Assembly: GCA_012934845.2 (NCBI GenBank)
Contig: WNNJ02002784.1
Location: 124,001 to 188,000 of the forward strand
Direction: 5' to 3'
Source: Pomphorhynchus laevis
Taxonomy: Eukaryota > Acanthocephala > Palaeacanthocephala > Echinorhynchida > Pomphorhynchidae
Length of the DNA stretch: 64,000 nt
Each line of letters opens with the position of its first letter. The first letter of the stretch is position 1. The translations under genes were made by a program, and so were the position numbers. Below the pieces are notes generated by a model, which worked only from the letters and a program-made list of their open reading frames with translations, was not told where the DNA came from and made no database searches. Of this stretch, positions 48,660 through 59,700 are shown piece by piece.

Positions 48660-50030
48660 GTATTAATTCTACAAAAGAATTTTTAGAACAGACAAAAGGA
48701 ATAAATTTTTAAAATATAAATACATACGATTTTAGCACGCTTTATACAAATCTAGATTTAGTAGATATTGAAGAAGCGTTAGTAAAATAAATTAATCTTA
48801 CATTCGGAAAAAGATATACATATATGTGTTATAATAATTATAACGCCTATCTAACAAAAATTAAACCATCAAATAAATATAAATATATGGATAAAATTGA
48901 ATTAATAGAATCCTTAAATATTTTGATAAATCAAAATTATTTAAAAGTAGGGACATCTATATTTAGACAAGTAAAAGGTGTTCCAATGTGGTAATAGTAG
49001 CCCAATTATAGCTGACTTGTTTTTAAGCTTTATAGTATATGAATTTGTTCATAACTGTGTAAAAACTAAATCTAAGCAATGTAGATATATGAAATATATG
49101 TTTCCATACATTGATGATATTTGTGTATTTAATTCTAATAATTTTTATTCAATTAGTTAATAAATTTATCCAGAAAGCCTTATTCTTAACAAAACCAATA
49201 TTGATGATGAAGAAGGTGTATATCTAGATATGAACATTAAATTAACATTAACTAAAACTACTGTTAATTTATATCGTAAAGATGACATATTTAAATTTAC
49301 ACGAAACATATTTTTGCATGAGCATTCATGCATACCAAATAATATAAAATATAATATATTAAATAATGAAATTTTAAGAATTGCAACAATATGCAATGAT
49401 ATTGGCTTTCTTCAAAATCATTTAAATAATTTAATAGATACATATTTTAAACTAGGTTACTATAAAAATACCATCAAACAGAAAATAGTAAAATTTATAA
49501 ATCAACACAATAATATAAAGAATATATTTAAACTCTTAAGTAGCAAATTTGTATGGATAATAAATAATCTACTTTGTATTAGAATAAGATACTAGATAGT
49601 TTTATCAGAGGAAATACATCATTAGCATGTATTTGGCCACGCTGCTATGTTGGGTAGAGGAGTTAGGGGCCGAAACCTGATAGCATAGCAGTTCCTCCTG
49701 ATGACCTCTAATTCTTATTCTGATACAACGTCTGTTATTTATTAGTCAATTCATAAAAATGATGTTTATTTTAAATTTCAATTTTTATTTTAACTTGATT
49801 TAAATTATAAAATATCTTATATCATTTATTTATTTTATTGTCCCGCTTTGAAGCAGGGTCGGCTAATGTATATTATTATATCATTGTAAAATAAAAAATC
49901 TTAAAACAATTATTTATTTTATTATTTAATTTATTAAATTTTGATTTAGCATTATTATGTTTTGTTTAGTTTATAATTATATTAAATACGTAGACTCAGT
50001 TATCTGATTTGATTTGTTTCAAAACAATTA
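48660..50030 (+). mobile_element. Penelope-like element: RT, terminal hairpin block, 3' tip
   Basis: The plus strand reads TYDFSTLYTNLDLVDIEEAL (RT motif 3 region), KVGTSIFRQVKGVP (motif 4), SSPIIADLFLSFIVYEF, FPYIDDICVFN (motif 5, Y-x-DD) and MNIKLTLTKTTVNLYRKDD (49230), ending IRIRY stop (49595). The hairpin block (49610-49720), an A/T tract and the reverse-complemented tip (about 50000-50030) follow. It is 5'-truncated and carries several breaks. No GIY-YIG domain follows the RT. A short foreign stretch CCCGCTTTGAAGCAGGG lies in the tail. Family architecture is known; EN-lessness is inference. Confidence 0.85.
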
Positions 50031-50721
50031 AATAAACCTGTCAATTCTGAATCGACATTATTTCTGCAAAATTCTTCATTTTGCTTTAATGGATATTTAT
50101 CCGAATCAACGATAAATGGCTACATATAATTTGCAATTGCTTTAATTGTAACTATAACTATAAAATTATATTATAAAGTAGATATTTATTAGTCATTTAT
50201 ATGGATATTAATCGATAAGGAATAAATAAACCTTTTGTCCGATCTAGGTATATTATTTGTTATAAAGATACATGTCAGTTTGCTTAATATCATTTGCCTA
50301 ATATTGTTATTAAGTTTCGGCCCAATTTCTTCACATTTGGTGAGAGAGACTATAATATATGAGGAAACAATGAATTAATATTTTTAAAAAAATTCAACTT
50401 TTCCTTCTACTTAGAAGGGAAATTAAAAAGAAATTATTACTGAAAGTAGTTTCAACTTTTATAAATTTATATATTCAAGTAATATTTTTATATAAAATGT
50501 AATTTATAAAATATAAAATTCAAAAAATAATAAAAAATAAAGTTCTTCTTGATATTGGAGATCGCAACTAAATAAGTAACATTTGTATTTTCTAGTTTTA
50601 AGTTTCTCGTTTATCCATGTATACACATGGATACATGGTTTAAAATTTTTATTTTTATAAAAATGTTAAATAGATCGTTAGAATACGATCCCCTACCAAA
50701 AGTAATATACAGAAATATATA

Positions 50722-50815
50722 TCAACACCACTGGAGCAGCCAGCCAAGTGGATGTAGAGTTGAATCGCGATACAGACGTCCTGAGTTCAAATCCGATCAG
50801 CACCAGTATACATAG
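50722..50815 (+). mobile_element. tRNA-like SINE head or tRNA pseudogene
   Basis: GGAGCAGCCAGCCAAGTGGA looks like an acceptor/A-box region and GAGTTCAAATCCGATCAGCA a B box with T-arm. Spacing suits a tRNA, but the acceptor and anticodon stems do not pair. A decayed tRNA or SINE head. Confidence 0.4.
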
Positions 50816-51180
50816 AAAGCATATAATAAGAGTCGAAACATGAAATGTAAGTCTGTAACGGGAAATGTAGGTTATATTATAAAGTAGATATTTATTAGTT
50901 ATTTATATGGATATTAATCGGTTAGAATAAATAAACCTTCTGCCCGATCTAGGTATATTATTTGTTATAAAGATAAATGTCAGTTTGCTTATTATCTTTG
51001 CAAGAATGTATCTGAAGTTGTTTTAATTGACGTTGGCTTAATTTGTAAAACTTTTAAAAAGTATCAAATGTGTTTTAAAGTCGCTATCAAAATCATTTTA
51101 CATTTCAAAATAAAAGTTATTTTCCCTTTTTCACAAATCACCGGAATTTGCAAAAAAAAGAATGGTAAACAGATCAATTT

Positions 51181-52996
51181 GAAAACAGATTGACCGACGT
51201 GTTTGATTTTTTCTGTTTATATAGTGATTGCCGGGCTTCGAAGTGATCCACTCGAGGTAGCGTCAACTCCCCATACGGCGAGTTGACGCTACCTCGAGTG
51301 CTTTCTTCTTACACTGCCAACTCGTTTTTTAAAGGCATAAACTCGCAAAAAAAATACATTAGAATTAATTTTGAATCATATTTTTTTTAAAAAGAATGCT
51401 TAAAAGTAAAGATTTGGAAAAATGTTAAGAATTATTTATTTCGAACTTACATGTGAAAGATTTATCGAGTGCATCAAGGTAAGCCCTAGGTTCAAAAAAA
51501 TCAAAATTTCCAACGATAATCCTAAGTTTATTTACTTTTTTAAATTTTTGTTAATCTCAAATAAATCGTCTGTATTTATGATTATTGAAAACTTGTTTTT
51601 TCTTCTTCACCCAACATCTCATTTATAAATTGCGCGATATTCGGATGTTCAACATGAGTTTGAAAATTTAAAATTATGTGCCAAGCTTCAGTACAGTTGA
51701 TTGTTTCCGGAACGTTTGAAGAAACCCTTAGATTAACATTCCAAAATTTAGATTCAAATAAAAGCTTTTGTTGGGCTCATCTAGGTTTTCAGTGTCTAAC
51801 TAGTTTGTTTCAAAATAATTAAATAAACCTGTCACATCTGAATCGACATTATTTCTGCAAAATTCTTTGATTAATCCATGAAATATATGAATTTTATCAA
51901 CGGGTACAAAAGAGAGAAGAACTAGATATTAGATTGTCTTTCTGAAGTTTCTGCACTCTTTATATTTTATCGTCAGATGTCCTGACTGTACTTTTCTCCA
52001 TATAGATTGGCTAATGTGAAAGAGACAACCATTCAACGTCGATTCTTTAAATTCTTTTCTTATGGCATTTATTAATGCTAATTCGAAGTCACAAACTATA
52101 TTTTGAGGTTCAATTGAAAATAGTCTCTTACACTCGCTTAAAACTTGAAGATCAAGCGCTTCTGATTTCCCACTCATCAAAATATACATAGTTGGATAAA
52201 ATCTTCTAAATATTCTACTATATGTAATCACAATTTGATAGAATTTAGGATGAGCGACCGTAAATGTTCCATCAATAAGGCAAACTCTTGCATTTTCAAT
52301 ATATTTTCTCTTATAGCAATGGGAAAATATAACAAATCTTTACTCACTATAATTCCACTATAATGCAAGATATACTTATTACGTTGGTAATCTACTTTTG
52401 AATTGTCAGGAATATCGATTTATGCATTTGATGTGATATTAGTAAGTTTGTTTCTAACCTTTTAATTAAATCGTTAATTGATTTAATTGAAGGCAATTTT
52501 GTTTTCAAGTCATCATCCTCTAAGTTTCGTAAAGCTCTGGTTATGATATCAGAGGACTGTCCCGAAGTTTCTCTGGCTCTTTTTTAGTTTATTTTTAAAT
52601 TTTAGCTTTGCAATTTTTGAAGCTTGTGAAGTGTGGGAGTGATCTTTAGACTCCTAAATTCTAAGGTTATCTTCTACAACCAAAACCCTTACACTTTCTA
52701 ACTTGACACCTCCATTTTACAATTGAATCAGATGAACTGGCCATGGTGTAGATATAATTGTTATGGTACAACAACTTTCCTCGCCGCTGACTATTTATAA
52801 TATTAAATTCCATCTAAGGGCTTAATTTTTTTACAAAACCCTTATGGCGAGTTGACGCCTTTTCCAAAAATCAAGTTGGCTTCAACTCGCCATATGGCGA
52901 GTTGAAGCGAAACCCAATTAGAAAACAGACTGACTGACATGTTTAATTTTTTCTATTTATTTAGTGATTGTCCAGGCTTCGAAGCGATCCAATCTA
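51181..52996 (-). mobile_element. Mutator-like element with FLYWCH finger and palindromic ends
   Basis: The transposase lies on the minus strand. The flanks 51181-51258 and 52922-52996 are about 85% identical in direct orientation (GAAAACAG.TTGAC..., TAGTGATTG, GGCTTCGAAG). Inside them, palindromes built from GGCGAGTTGA occur at both ends: 51249-51300 (21-bp arms) and about 52887-52916 (CTTCAACTCGCCAT / ATGGCGAGTTGAAG). The true TIRs are probably these GGCGAGTTGA blocks. Confidence 0.7.
51540..52790 (-). CDS. MULE transposase with FLYWCH-type zinc finger (degenerate)
   Basis: Reading on the minus strand: a finger-like SIVKWRCQVRKCKGFGC (FLYWCH motif xWRCxxxxCxxx), KLPSIKSINDLIKRLETNLL, VCLIDGTFTVAHPKFYQIVI (DGTF, catalytic D region) and PTMYILMSGKSEALD. 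VCDFELALINAIRKEF (catalytic DFE) and GCLFHISQSIWRKVQ (FHxxQ) follow, then FWNVNLRVSSNVPETINCTE and AWHIILNF near the C-terminus. The order matches animal MULE transposases, which cut and paste DNA. Frames shift between blocks, so it is inactive as it stands; the longest uninterrupted stretch is 52231-51929. Confidence 0.75.
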
Positions 52997-53084
52997 TACT
53001 TGTAGAGTGGATATTAAAGTATTTCGCGCGTTTTTAAACTGACATGCTTCCAAAATAATACATGCATCATATCAATTCGCCGGG

Positions 53085-53333
53085 ATGAATAAATCTAACC
53101 CGAAATTAGAAACAACAACAGGTAATAAGAAGAGCAAAAGACATTTTTCATGGGCAAAAACCGCTGTTATCGTAGGGGTTTGCTTAGGGGCGATATTTAT
53201 ATTTGTATTAACAATGATAGTATATAAGTACATGTTTAAAGGTATAGGAAATTTCACAATTATTGAGGATACTACAATTGGCCGAGAAGACGAACCGTTA
53301 ACTCCTACAAATTTTGAAGGAATTGAATACTAG
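53085..53333 (+). CDS. Small single-pass membrane protein, 82 residues
   Basis: The single-exon frame runs ATG 53085 to TAG 53333. A basic N-terminal segment (NKSNPKLETTTGNKKSKRH) precedes one strong membrane helix, TAVIVGVCLGAIFIFVLTMI (about residues 26-46). An acidic tail with Thr/Pro ends NFEGIEY. GC and codon use are higher than the flanks, and AATAAA-like signals follow at 53358 and 53424. Positive-inside reasoning puts the N-terminus in the cytosol. I do not recognise a family; small integral membrane (SMIM-like) or the last exon of a larger type I protein are both possible. Confidence 0.5.
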   Translation: MNKSNPKLETTTGNKKSKRHFSWAKTAVIVGVCLGAIFIFVLTMIVYKYMFKGIGNFTIIEDTTIGREDEPLTPTNFEGIEY

Positions 53334-53640
53334 TAACAAGGACTATTTCCCTATTTTTAAAATAAATTGCTTTTAATGTTAAAAATGTTTGTAACATGAC
53401 TTATTGAAAATTGTAACTTTGAAAAATAAACGCTTTAATAATTCATAAAAATGTTGCTTTATTTATACAGTTAAAAGTACTTGGCTAAAACGCAAATGAC
53501 AATTTTAACCAACGAACATTATGTGTTACCCATAATGATTGGTAACAATAATGTTATTATTACAGATCGCTTAAGATAGAATTATGGGAAAATCGATGAA
53601 GGTTATATAATTGACGATATTTTCATCAAACATCTAATGG

Positions 53641-54301
53641 CAAAATATTGACGAGTATGTGGTCTTTTAAGCTTCATATCGAAAAGAAATGTGCGAAAAT
53701 CGTCATAGCCACTTCGCGAGTTAAATGTTTAGGTAAGCTTTCCTTTGGTGGTGCTCTTCAGTAATTTTATGTCATGCTTTTACCGATTTTGTCGGTCGCG
53801 CTTTCAGCAATCTGGGCAGACCTCACGACGGCTAATTTTACGCAGATCGACAAATGTAAAGGCAGATTCATTAAGCGTGTTGTAGGCGTCTCTCCAAAGT
53901 GCTCGATGACTGCGGTTTATGTTTCATCTAAAGTCGAGTTATGTACGGAGTATTTACGAAATATGATCGGAGCACAAGATACGGTACATTATATTCAAAA
54001 TAAAAAAGACTTTACAGATAAGGTTAGCAAGCTAGATCATCATCTGTACACTTCACCAGTTAATACGCAAACGAGTTGGCAGTCTCCGTGTGCTTCAAAC
54101 GCCCCCTCATTTGAAGGGTTTCTTTACACGGATATCACGACAAGTTTTGTCGCACTCGCATACCCGTCCATAAACGTGGAGTTTCGTGTGTGTTTTTTCT
54201 GTGGTGATAGATGTGAGTCTTTATCCCACGTATTTGAGTGCCCGGTGTTAGCGCAAAAACCTTTGAAGGAGATCGATGGGTTAAGTTTACGCCTAACTTG
54301 A
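53641..54301 (+). mobile_element. LINE RT thumb and C-terminal zinc-motif fragment
   Basis: The frame begins WSFKLHIEKKCAKIVIATSR (RT post-motif D), passes one stop, then runs 175 codons from 53774. It contains QIDKCKGRFIKRVVGVSPKC (thumb pattern) and the C-terminal CFFCGDRCESLSHVFECP, a CX2CX7HX4C-type motif found at the end of several LINE ORF2s. It is 5'-truncated. It is not the same family as copies A-E, which lack this motif. Confidence 0.7.
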
Positions 54302-56730
54302 TAAACCTGCTAAATTTCTTTTTGCCTGTTGGGGACTAGCGGTGGACTATCAAATATTGATATTATTTCAAATGAAGTCGTTGCACAATGTTTTATTTAA
54401 TTTCTTTTATTTGGCTTAGTCGAAAGACGCAGTGCCCTAATAAATTTCCTCTTTAATGGCAAAATAACAAAAATTTTACTCTACTGTTGATTTCTTCCGT
54501 AGCCGACAATATTATAACTTTTGAAAAAAGTAAAAAAAAGTAACTGAGATAACCGAAGCTTGATTTAGGCATTTGTTATTTTACAAATTAATATAAAACT
54601 AATAATAAGAAATACATTTGAATTATTTATAAATAATTGTATATAAGTAAATATATATTATAATTATAAAGTCAATAAATATATATTTAGGTAAATAAAA
54701 GTATTATAAGTATAAAATACTTGAAAGAAATGAATGGCTTTTCAACAATTTAAATTTACAATAACGTTAATGACTACATTCTTCAAATCAACATGTCAAG
54801 TATATAAAATAATACTACATCATTATATCAGTTAATTAAATTTTACAATTATCAATTTTTTGTGATTGTTGATATGCGAAGTTTAGAAAATATCTAAAGG
54901 CTTTGATAATATACTATAAATATCAAAGATCACACAGTGTCACACAGTTGTCAGTTACAATTATCGATCAAACAGATTTCAGCTTGAAAGTTAATTGTTA
55001 CTTTGAAATATATCAGTCTTTCTCGTTATAAAGAACGAAAAAGAATAATACCTAATATCAATTGCGTATTCAATAAGTTATAAAATAAAGAGAATTACAA
55101 ATTTAAAGCACAAATTAAAACTAAAAAAGTAATCGATCCAATTGAAGATATGACGTTTATTTAGGATAAAACATAATAAATTGTCCATTCCTAATCAGAT
55201 TTATTTTCTTAATCCGATTTATTTTCCTGTACTCTAGCAAATGGGGACAATCGCCAAGGTTCGATTATCTAAATTTCCACAGGAATGCTTAAAAAAACCG
55301 GATGATCGCGATTACCCGTTTATCGTCATGTGATTTGGTAAGATGTTTCTCGAGAGATGTTAACTTGTTATACAGATTAATTCTTTCAGAAAAATCTCTC
55401 TAAAGTATTATAAGCAATAATAAGTCGAAATAATAAGTTGAACCTTTTTGTCAATGAGATTCATTAGATTGATTTGTTGCTGAACTTGTAAGATGCAATT
55501 ATTCAATTCTCCAGAGTGTTTCGATTGCGTTTGAATTGAATCGCTATAACATTTGTAAAATACTATGAAATGCTTATACCATAGCCAACAAGAGCAATTT
55601 CGATTATTACTATTATTTTATTATTTTATTTTACATAATACTTATATTATAACACTAATATTATATAATACTTATATAATATTTATCGTATTTGCATCTC
55701 GCAAATGCGAACTATTAATTCGTATATGGTCTCATAGATGAGACTAACGCCGTAATAACGCCGTATGTACACCTATAACTTTATCTGATTATAGATTACG
55801 GCATTACGGCATGTTCGAAAAATCAGGAGATATCTGAATGTAATATGTAAATCGAATGCTGCGCTTGTTGCTGACATTAACAGAATCGATTTATTTTTTG
55901 TGTGCAACAACGCTATGATTATTCGACATTTATTTAAATGTAAAATTGTAGTTTTTACATTCATTTACAACAAATTATTAATTTTCGGATTTAAACAGAT
56001 AAAACAGATAAAGTTTTAATTTTAAATTGATTATTGTCTTCTCTTATTTTTATCTCATCTTTTATTGAACTCGAATTAATAAATCAATATTTAGAGAAAA
56101 ACTTGTTTATTTGCAAACCTCACCTGATTCTATTTTAATGTCCGATACAGACGATCTTGACGGAGAGTCGGCTATTCAACTTGAAGAAGGTATAACAATA
56201 GTAGATGATTGTACATAATAAGTTTAATTTAATTGGATAGATGTCATGCGCAATATCGTTTAGTCAAAGGATATAAACTCACCATTGCCAAAAGAGATAT
56301 CTTTTTGTATATCTCACTATTAAATAAAATAGTTTATTTTATTTAATAAAATAAACTATTTTATAAATAAATATATTTTTGGCTGTAATTTTGAATATTT
56401 TATGATTTCATAATTATATAAATAATGTAAATTAAGTAAATTTTCAAATAACTTATTCAGAACAATCGATAATGTATTTTTTCTGAGCTTATGGATGATA
56501 CTTTACATCACAACTGAAGATTAAGTTTTAATATTTTCGCAATCGGCAAGATCTATACCAGAGTAGTTGATAAAGTACCATGATATAGGTAAAAGCTCTT
56601 CTTCAAAAATGTTTTGTAGCTCTCACAAATTCTTCGAACTATTATAAAATCAGGAACACTTTAGCTAATAAAGGTTCAACAATATATATATAGATCCGAA
56701 TAAAAAGAATCATTTAAAGATATGTATTTT
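54302..56730. other. Intergenic, no supported gene
   Basis: AT-rich. A perfect inverted repeat lies at 56326-56362 (16-bp arms, 5-nt spacer). At 56138-56189 an ATG-led 17-codon acidic frame (MSDTDDLDGESAIQLEE) ends at a GT donor but nothing joins it. No other signal. Confidence 0.45.
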
Positions 56731-59700
56731 TTATTTTGGTAAAATGCAGAAGCTGTTAATCACCTGTTTTTAAAATTTGTAATTTAAATGGAGAATTGTG
56801 ATGATGACTTACCTTGATTGTAGTAGATCTTGTGTGTGATGTTTCTCTAATGTCAAGCATTTAACAATTTGTCGATAAACAATAAAAATATATAATACTT
56901 TCAGGTATGAGTTTGTAAAAGACAATATCACTCTTGTAACCGTTAGACGAAAAACAAATTATATCTGCTTTAGGATGTATGTCAATTGATTTAATAGCAC
57001 AGCCAATATCGAGATCGTCGTAGCTGTGGATAACATTCCCTTATAAATAATAATAAAATATTTTAAGCAAAAACTCGATTAATAAAGATTATACAAAAAA
57101 AACACAAAATATATAAAGGTCATTATAAAGCTCATTTTCGGTTCAACACAAATAATAAACGAATATTTCTTATCTAAATATATATTAAATAACGATTTAA
57201 TAACGAAAGACGTTATTAAATTGAAAGACGTTATTAAATTGAAAGATGTTATTAAATTGAAAGACGTTATTAATTTGAAAGACGTTATTAAATTGAAAGA
57301 CGTTATTAAATCGAAAAACGTTATTAAATCGAAAGACGTTATTAAATCGAACGACGTTATTAAATCGGATCAACTTAATAAATTATAAGACGTTATTGAA
57401 TCGTAAAAAGTTATCAAATCGTAAAACGTTATTAAATCGAAAGACGATATAAAATCTAAAGACGGTATTAAATTGAAAGACGTTAATAAATCGCAATACG
57501 TTAAAATAAAATAAGATAAAATAAGATAAATAAAATAAAATTAGATATGATTTTAAGTCACTTCCGGTATTTACGAAAGTGACTAAATACTCGGCTACTT
57601 ATTTTATGCTGATTTGCAAATAATCCAAAATATTTTGCAATATAAATTAATATTCTAACAAACTTACCTGTATTAATATTCCAAAGATAAGCTATTCCAT
57701 TATCAGCACCCGCAACTACAAATCGACCGCAAGTACAAAACACAACTCTGCTAGTCAGCTTTGCAGGATTTGCATCAAATTGCTTTATGGTAAATCCACT
57801 GAATTAATTTGTAAATTGATTATAGTTTATCTGATTAAATTAAGAACCTGTCGATATCGAATAACTTAATATTCGTATTAGCGCACGATATAAGTAACTG
57901 ATTAAAATGAGGCCGAAATGTAATACTTGTTACGTGCTGGATATCTTCATCCTATTAAACAACCGTGTCATGGAAAGCTTTTAAATCATCATTAATAACA
58001 CTTGAACAATAAATATGAAAATTATACAATCAACGCAATATCTTACCTTAATTATAAAAACTGGCTTACAGTAATTCCACAACAGTGCGCAATCAGCTTT
58101 TGAAAAATAATAAAGTTGAAAAATTGAAGCTAATCTTACTGTTTTTAAGTTTCGATGTTATTGAAATCGGCCAAATATAAACGGATGAATTTGTTCCTAA
58201 CGAGGCAAAATACAATCCATCTCGCGATATATCTAGACATGCCACACCGGTATAATGTTCGTTTATAATTTGTAGAATCTTAAGAGATTAAGATTCAAAT
58301 TTTCAAGGTTACTTAATTCGAGATTTACTAACTAAGAATATTTAAATTCAATGTTTTATTGTTTCCAATAACTTTCTTTAACTAATCCTTAAAGCACTTT
58401 AATTAGTCTCTTTAATTTAATGATTTAACTAAGTACTTAATTAAACCTTAATTATTCAATCGGTCTTTATCAGCATTTTAATTTTCCTGTATGTCTTTAT
58501 CACCGCACTTTCTTATGTAAAACACTTTAAACGTAACACTTTGTACTTAACTTGTATAAAAATCTATGAAATGGACACATGGAATATATTAAGAAGATTA
58601 ATAGATCAAACCACCTTCCCCACCTTTCATTGCTCAACAACTAATTCTCTTCTCGACATATTACTGCTTTATAAGAAGTGGTTGTTGAAACCCATCTGTA
58701 CTGAGCAGTTGCCCCAACATCAGACCACCTCTCATGACCCTATTCGCTGGCGGATAGTGGAAGATACATTGCTTAGAAGTAGTTTCCACATTGATCCAAT
58801 CAGATGGGCCTTCTTTTAGCAGCTATCCAACTGTTCCCTGGAATTGGTAATGAGAGTTTTACCGAATTTAATTCCTACCCCTCATCGCAATCTACCGCGT
58901 TGCTTTCGACTACCGATAAAGGTTACATATACAATCCCACTCCAACAAAACTCAATGTCCTTTCAAAAATGCTACATATTCTTAATCTCTCTGTTTCCGT
59001 CAGACAGGCCCTCTCGAATGAATACAGGATCTCTAGTTATTAGTTCCAGCTGAGCAGGGATAGGGCAAGCATTGCTCACCGTTGCTCTTCTCAGGCTTCC
59101 TTCTGAAAGATATTTAAGAAAGAGTAGTTTGTCTGCTGGAAGGATAGAGCCTTGGTTTGGATTGGTAGCACAGGTCTTGACAAAGTTTTAGAGGAGTCAC
59201 TATCCTTACATAATTATGGAGCCACTCAATCTCCCCAACCAATCCCGCCTTGGTGTGACTTCAGGAGTAGGGATCTATCTGATACAGATATCCTTAACTC
59301 TTGAGGGCTACTTCCGGGGACCCCCAGAACCCGCGCGCCACTCTCCACTAAGGTCTGTCAGCTTTGGACAGACAGTTAGAGAAAGGAGGTCGCTATCACA
59401 ATGCTATTAGCCTCCTGGTCCGATATTAGAGCACAAATATTGGCCGACTTGTGCTTTTACCCTAAAAGAAAATCTATTACATGTCTTAAAGATCTGCGGC
59501 CCATTTCGATTCAAAACTCCCTCATCTCCATTTACAAAAAAGCGCTTGCGCGTACATATAAGTAGGCGAAATTTAATACCATCAGGTTTTCATGGGTACG
59601 TAAAAGATCGCTCAGTCCACTCAGCAATAGGTGCAGTGCATCAGTTTTGTCAAGATAACAGTTATCAGCTTGCTGTGGCTTTATTTCTCGATTTTTCTGC

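Noticed and set aside
50722-50815. Working tRNA gene
   Set aside because: B box is good but acceptor and anticodon stems do not pair, so it is kept as a SINE head or pseudogene.
53774-54301. A host gene of 175 codons
   Set aside because: The thumb-like segment and the C-terminal Cys/His motif mark it as a LINE ORF2 remnant, continued upstream by RT sequence.
55773-55964. 63-codon minus frame
   Set aside because: AT-rich chance frame with no motif, splice context or neighbour support.
56138-56189. Plus-strand start exon MSDTDDLDGESAIQLEE with a GT donor
   Set aside because: Attractive composition, but only 17 codons and no partner exon could be found; it would run into the AHI1-like gene on the other strand.
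57195-57510. CRISPR-like array of short repeats
   Set aside because: Units are contiguous with no unique spacers and the setting is a eukaryotic intron; it is a minisatellite.
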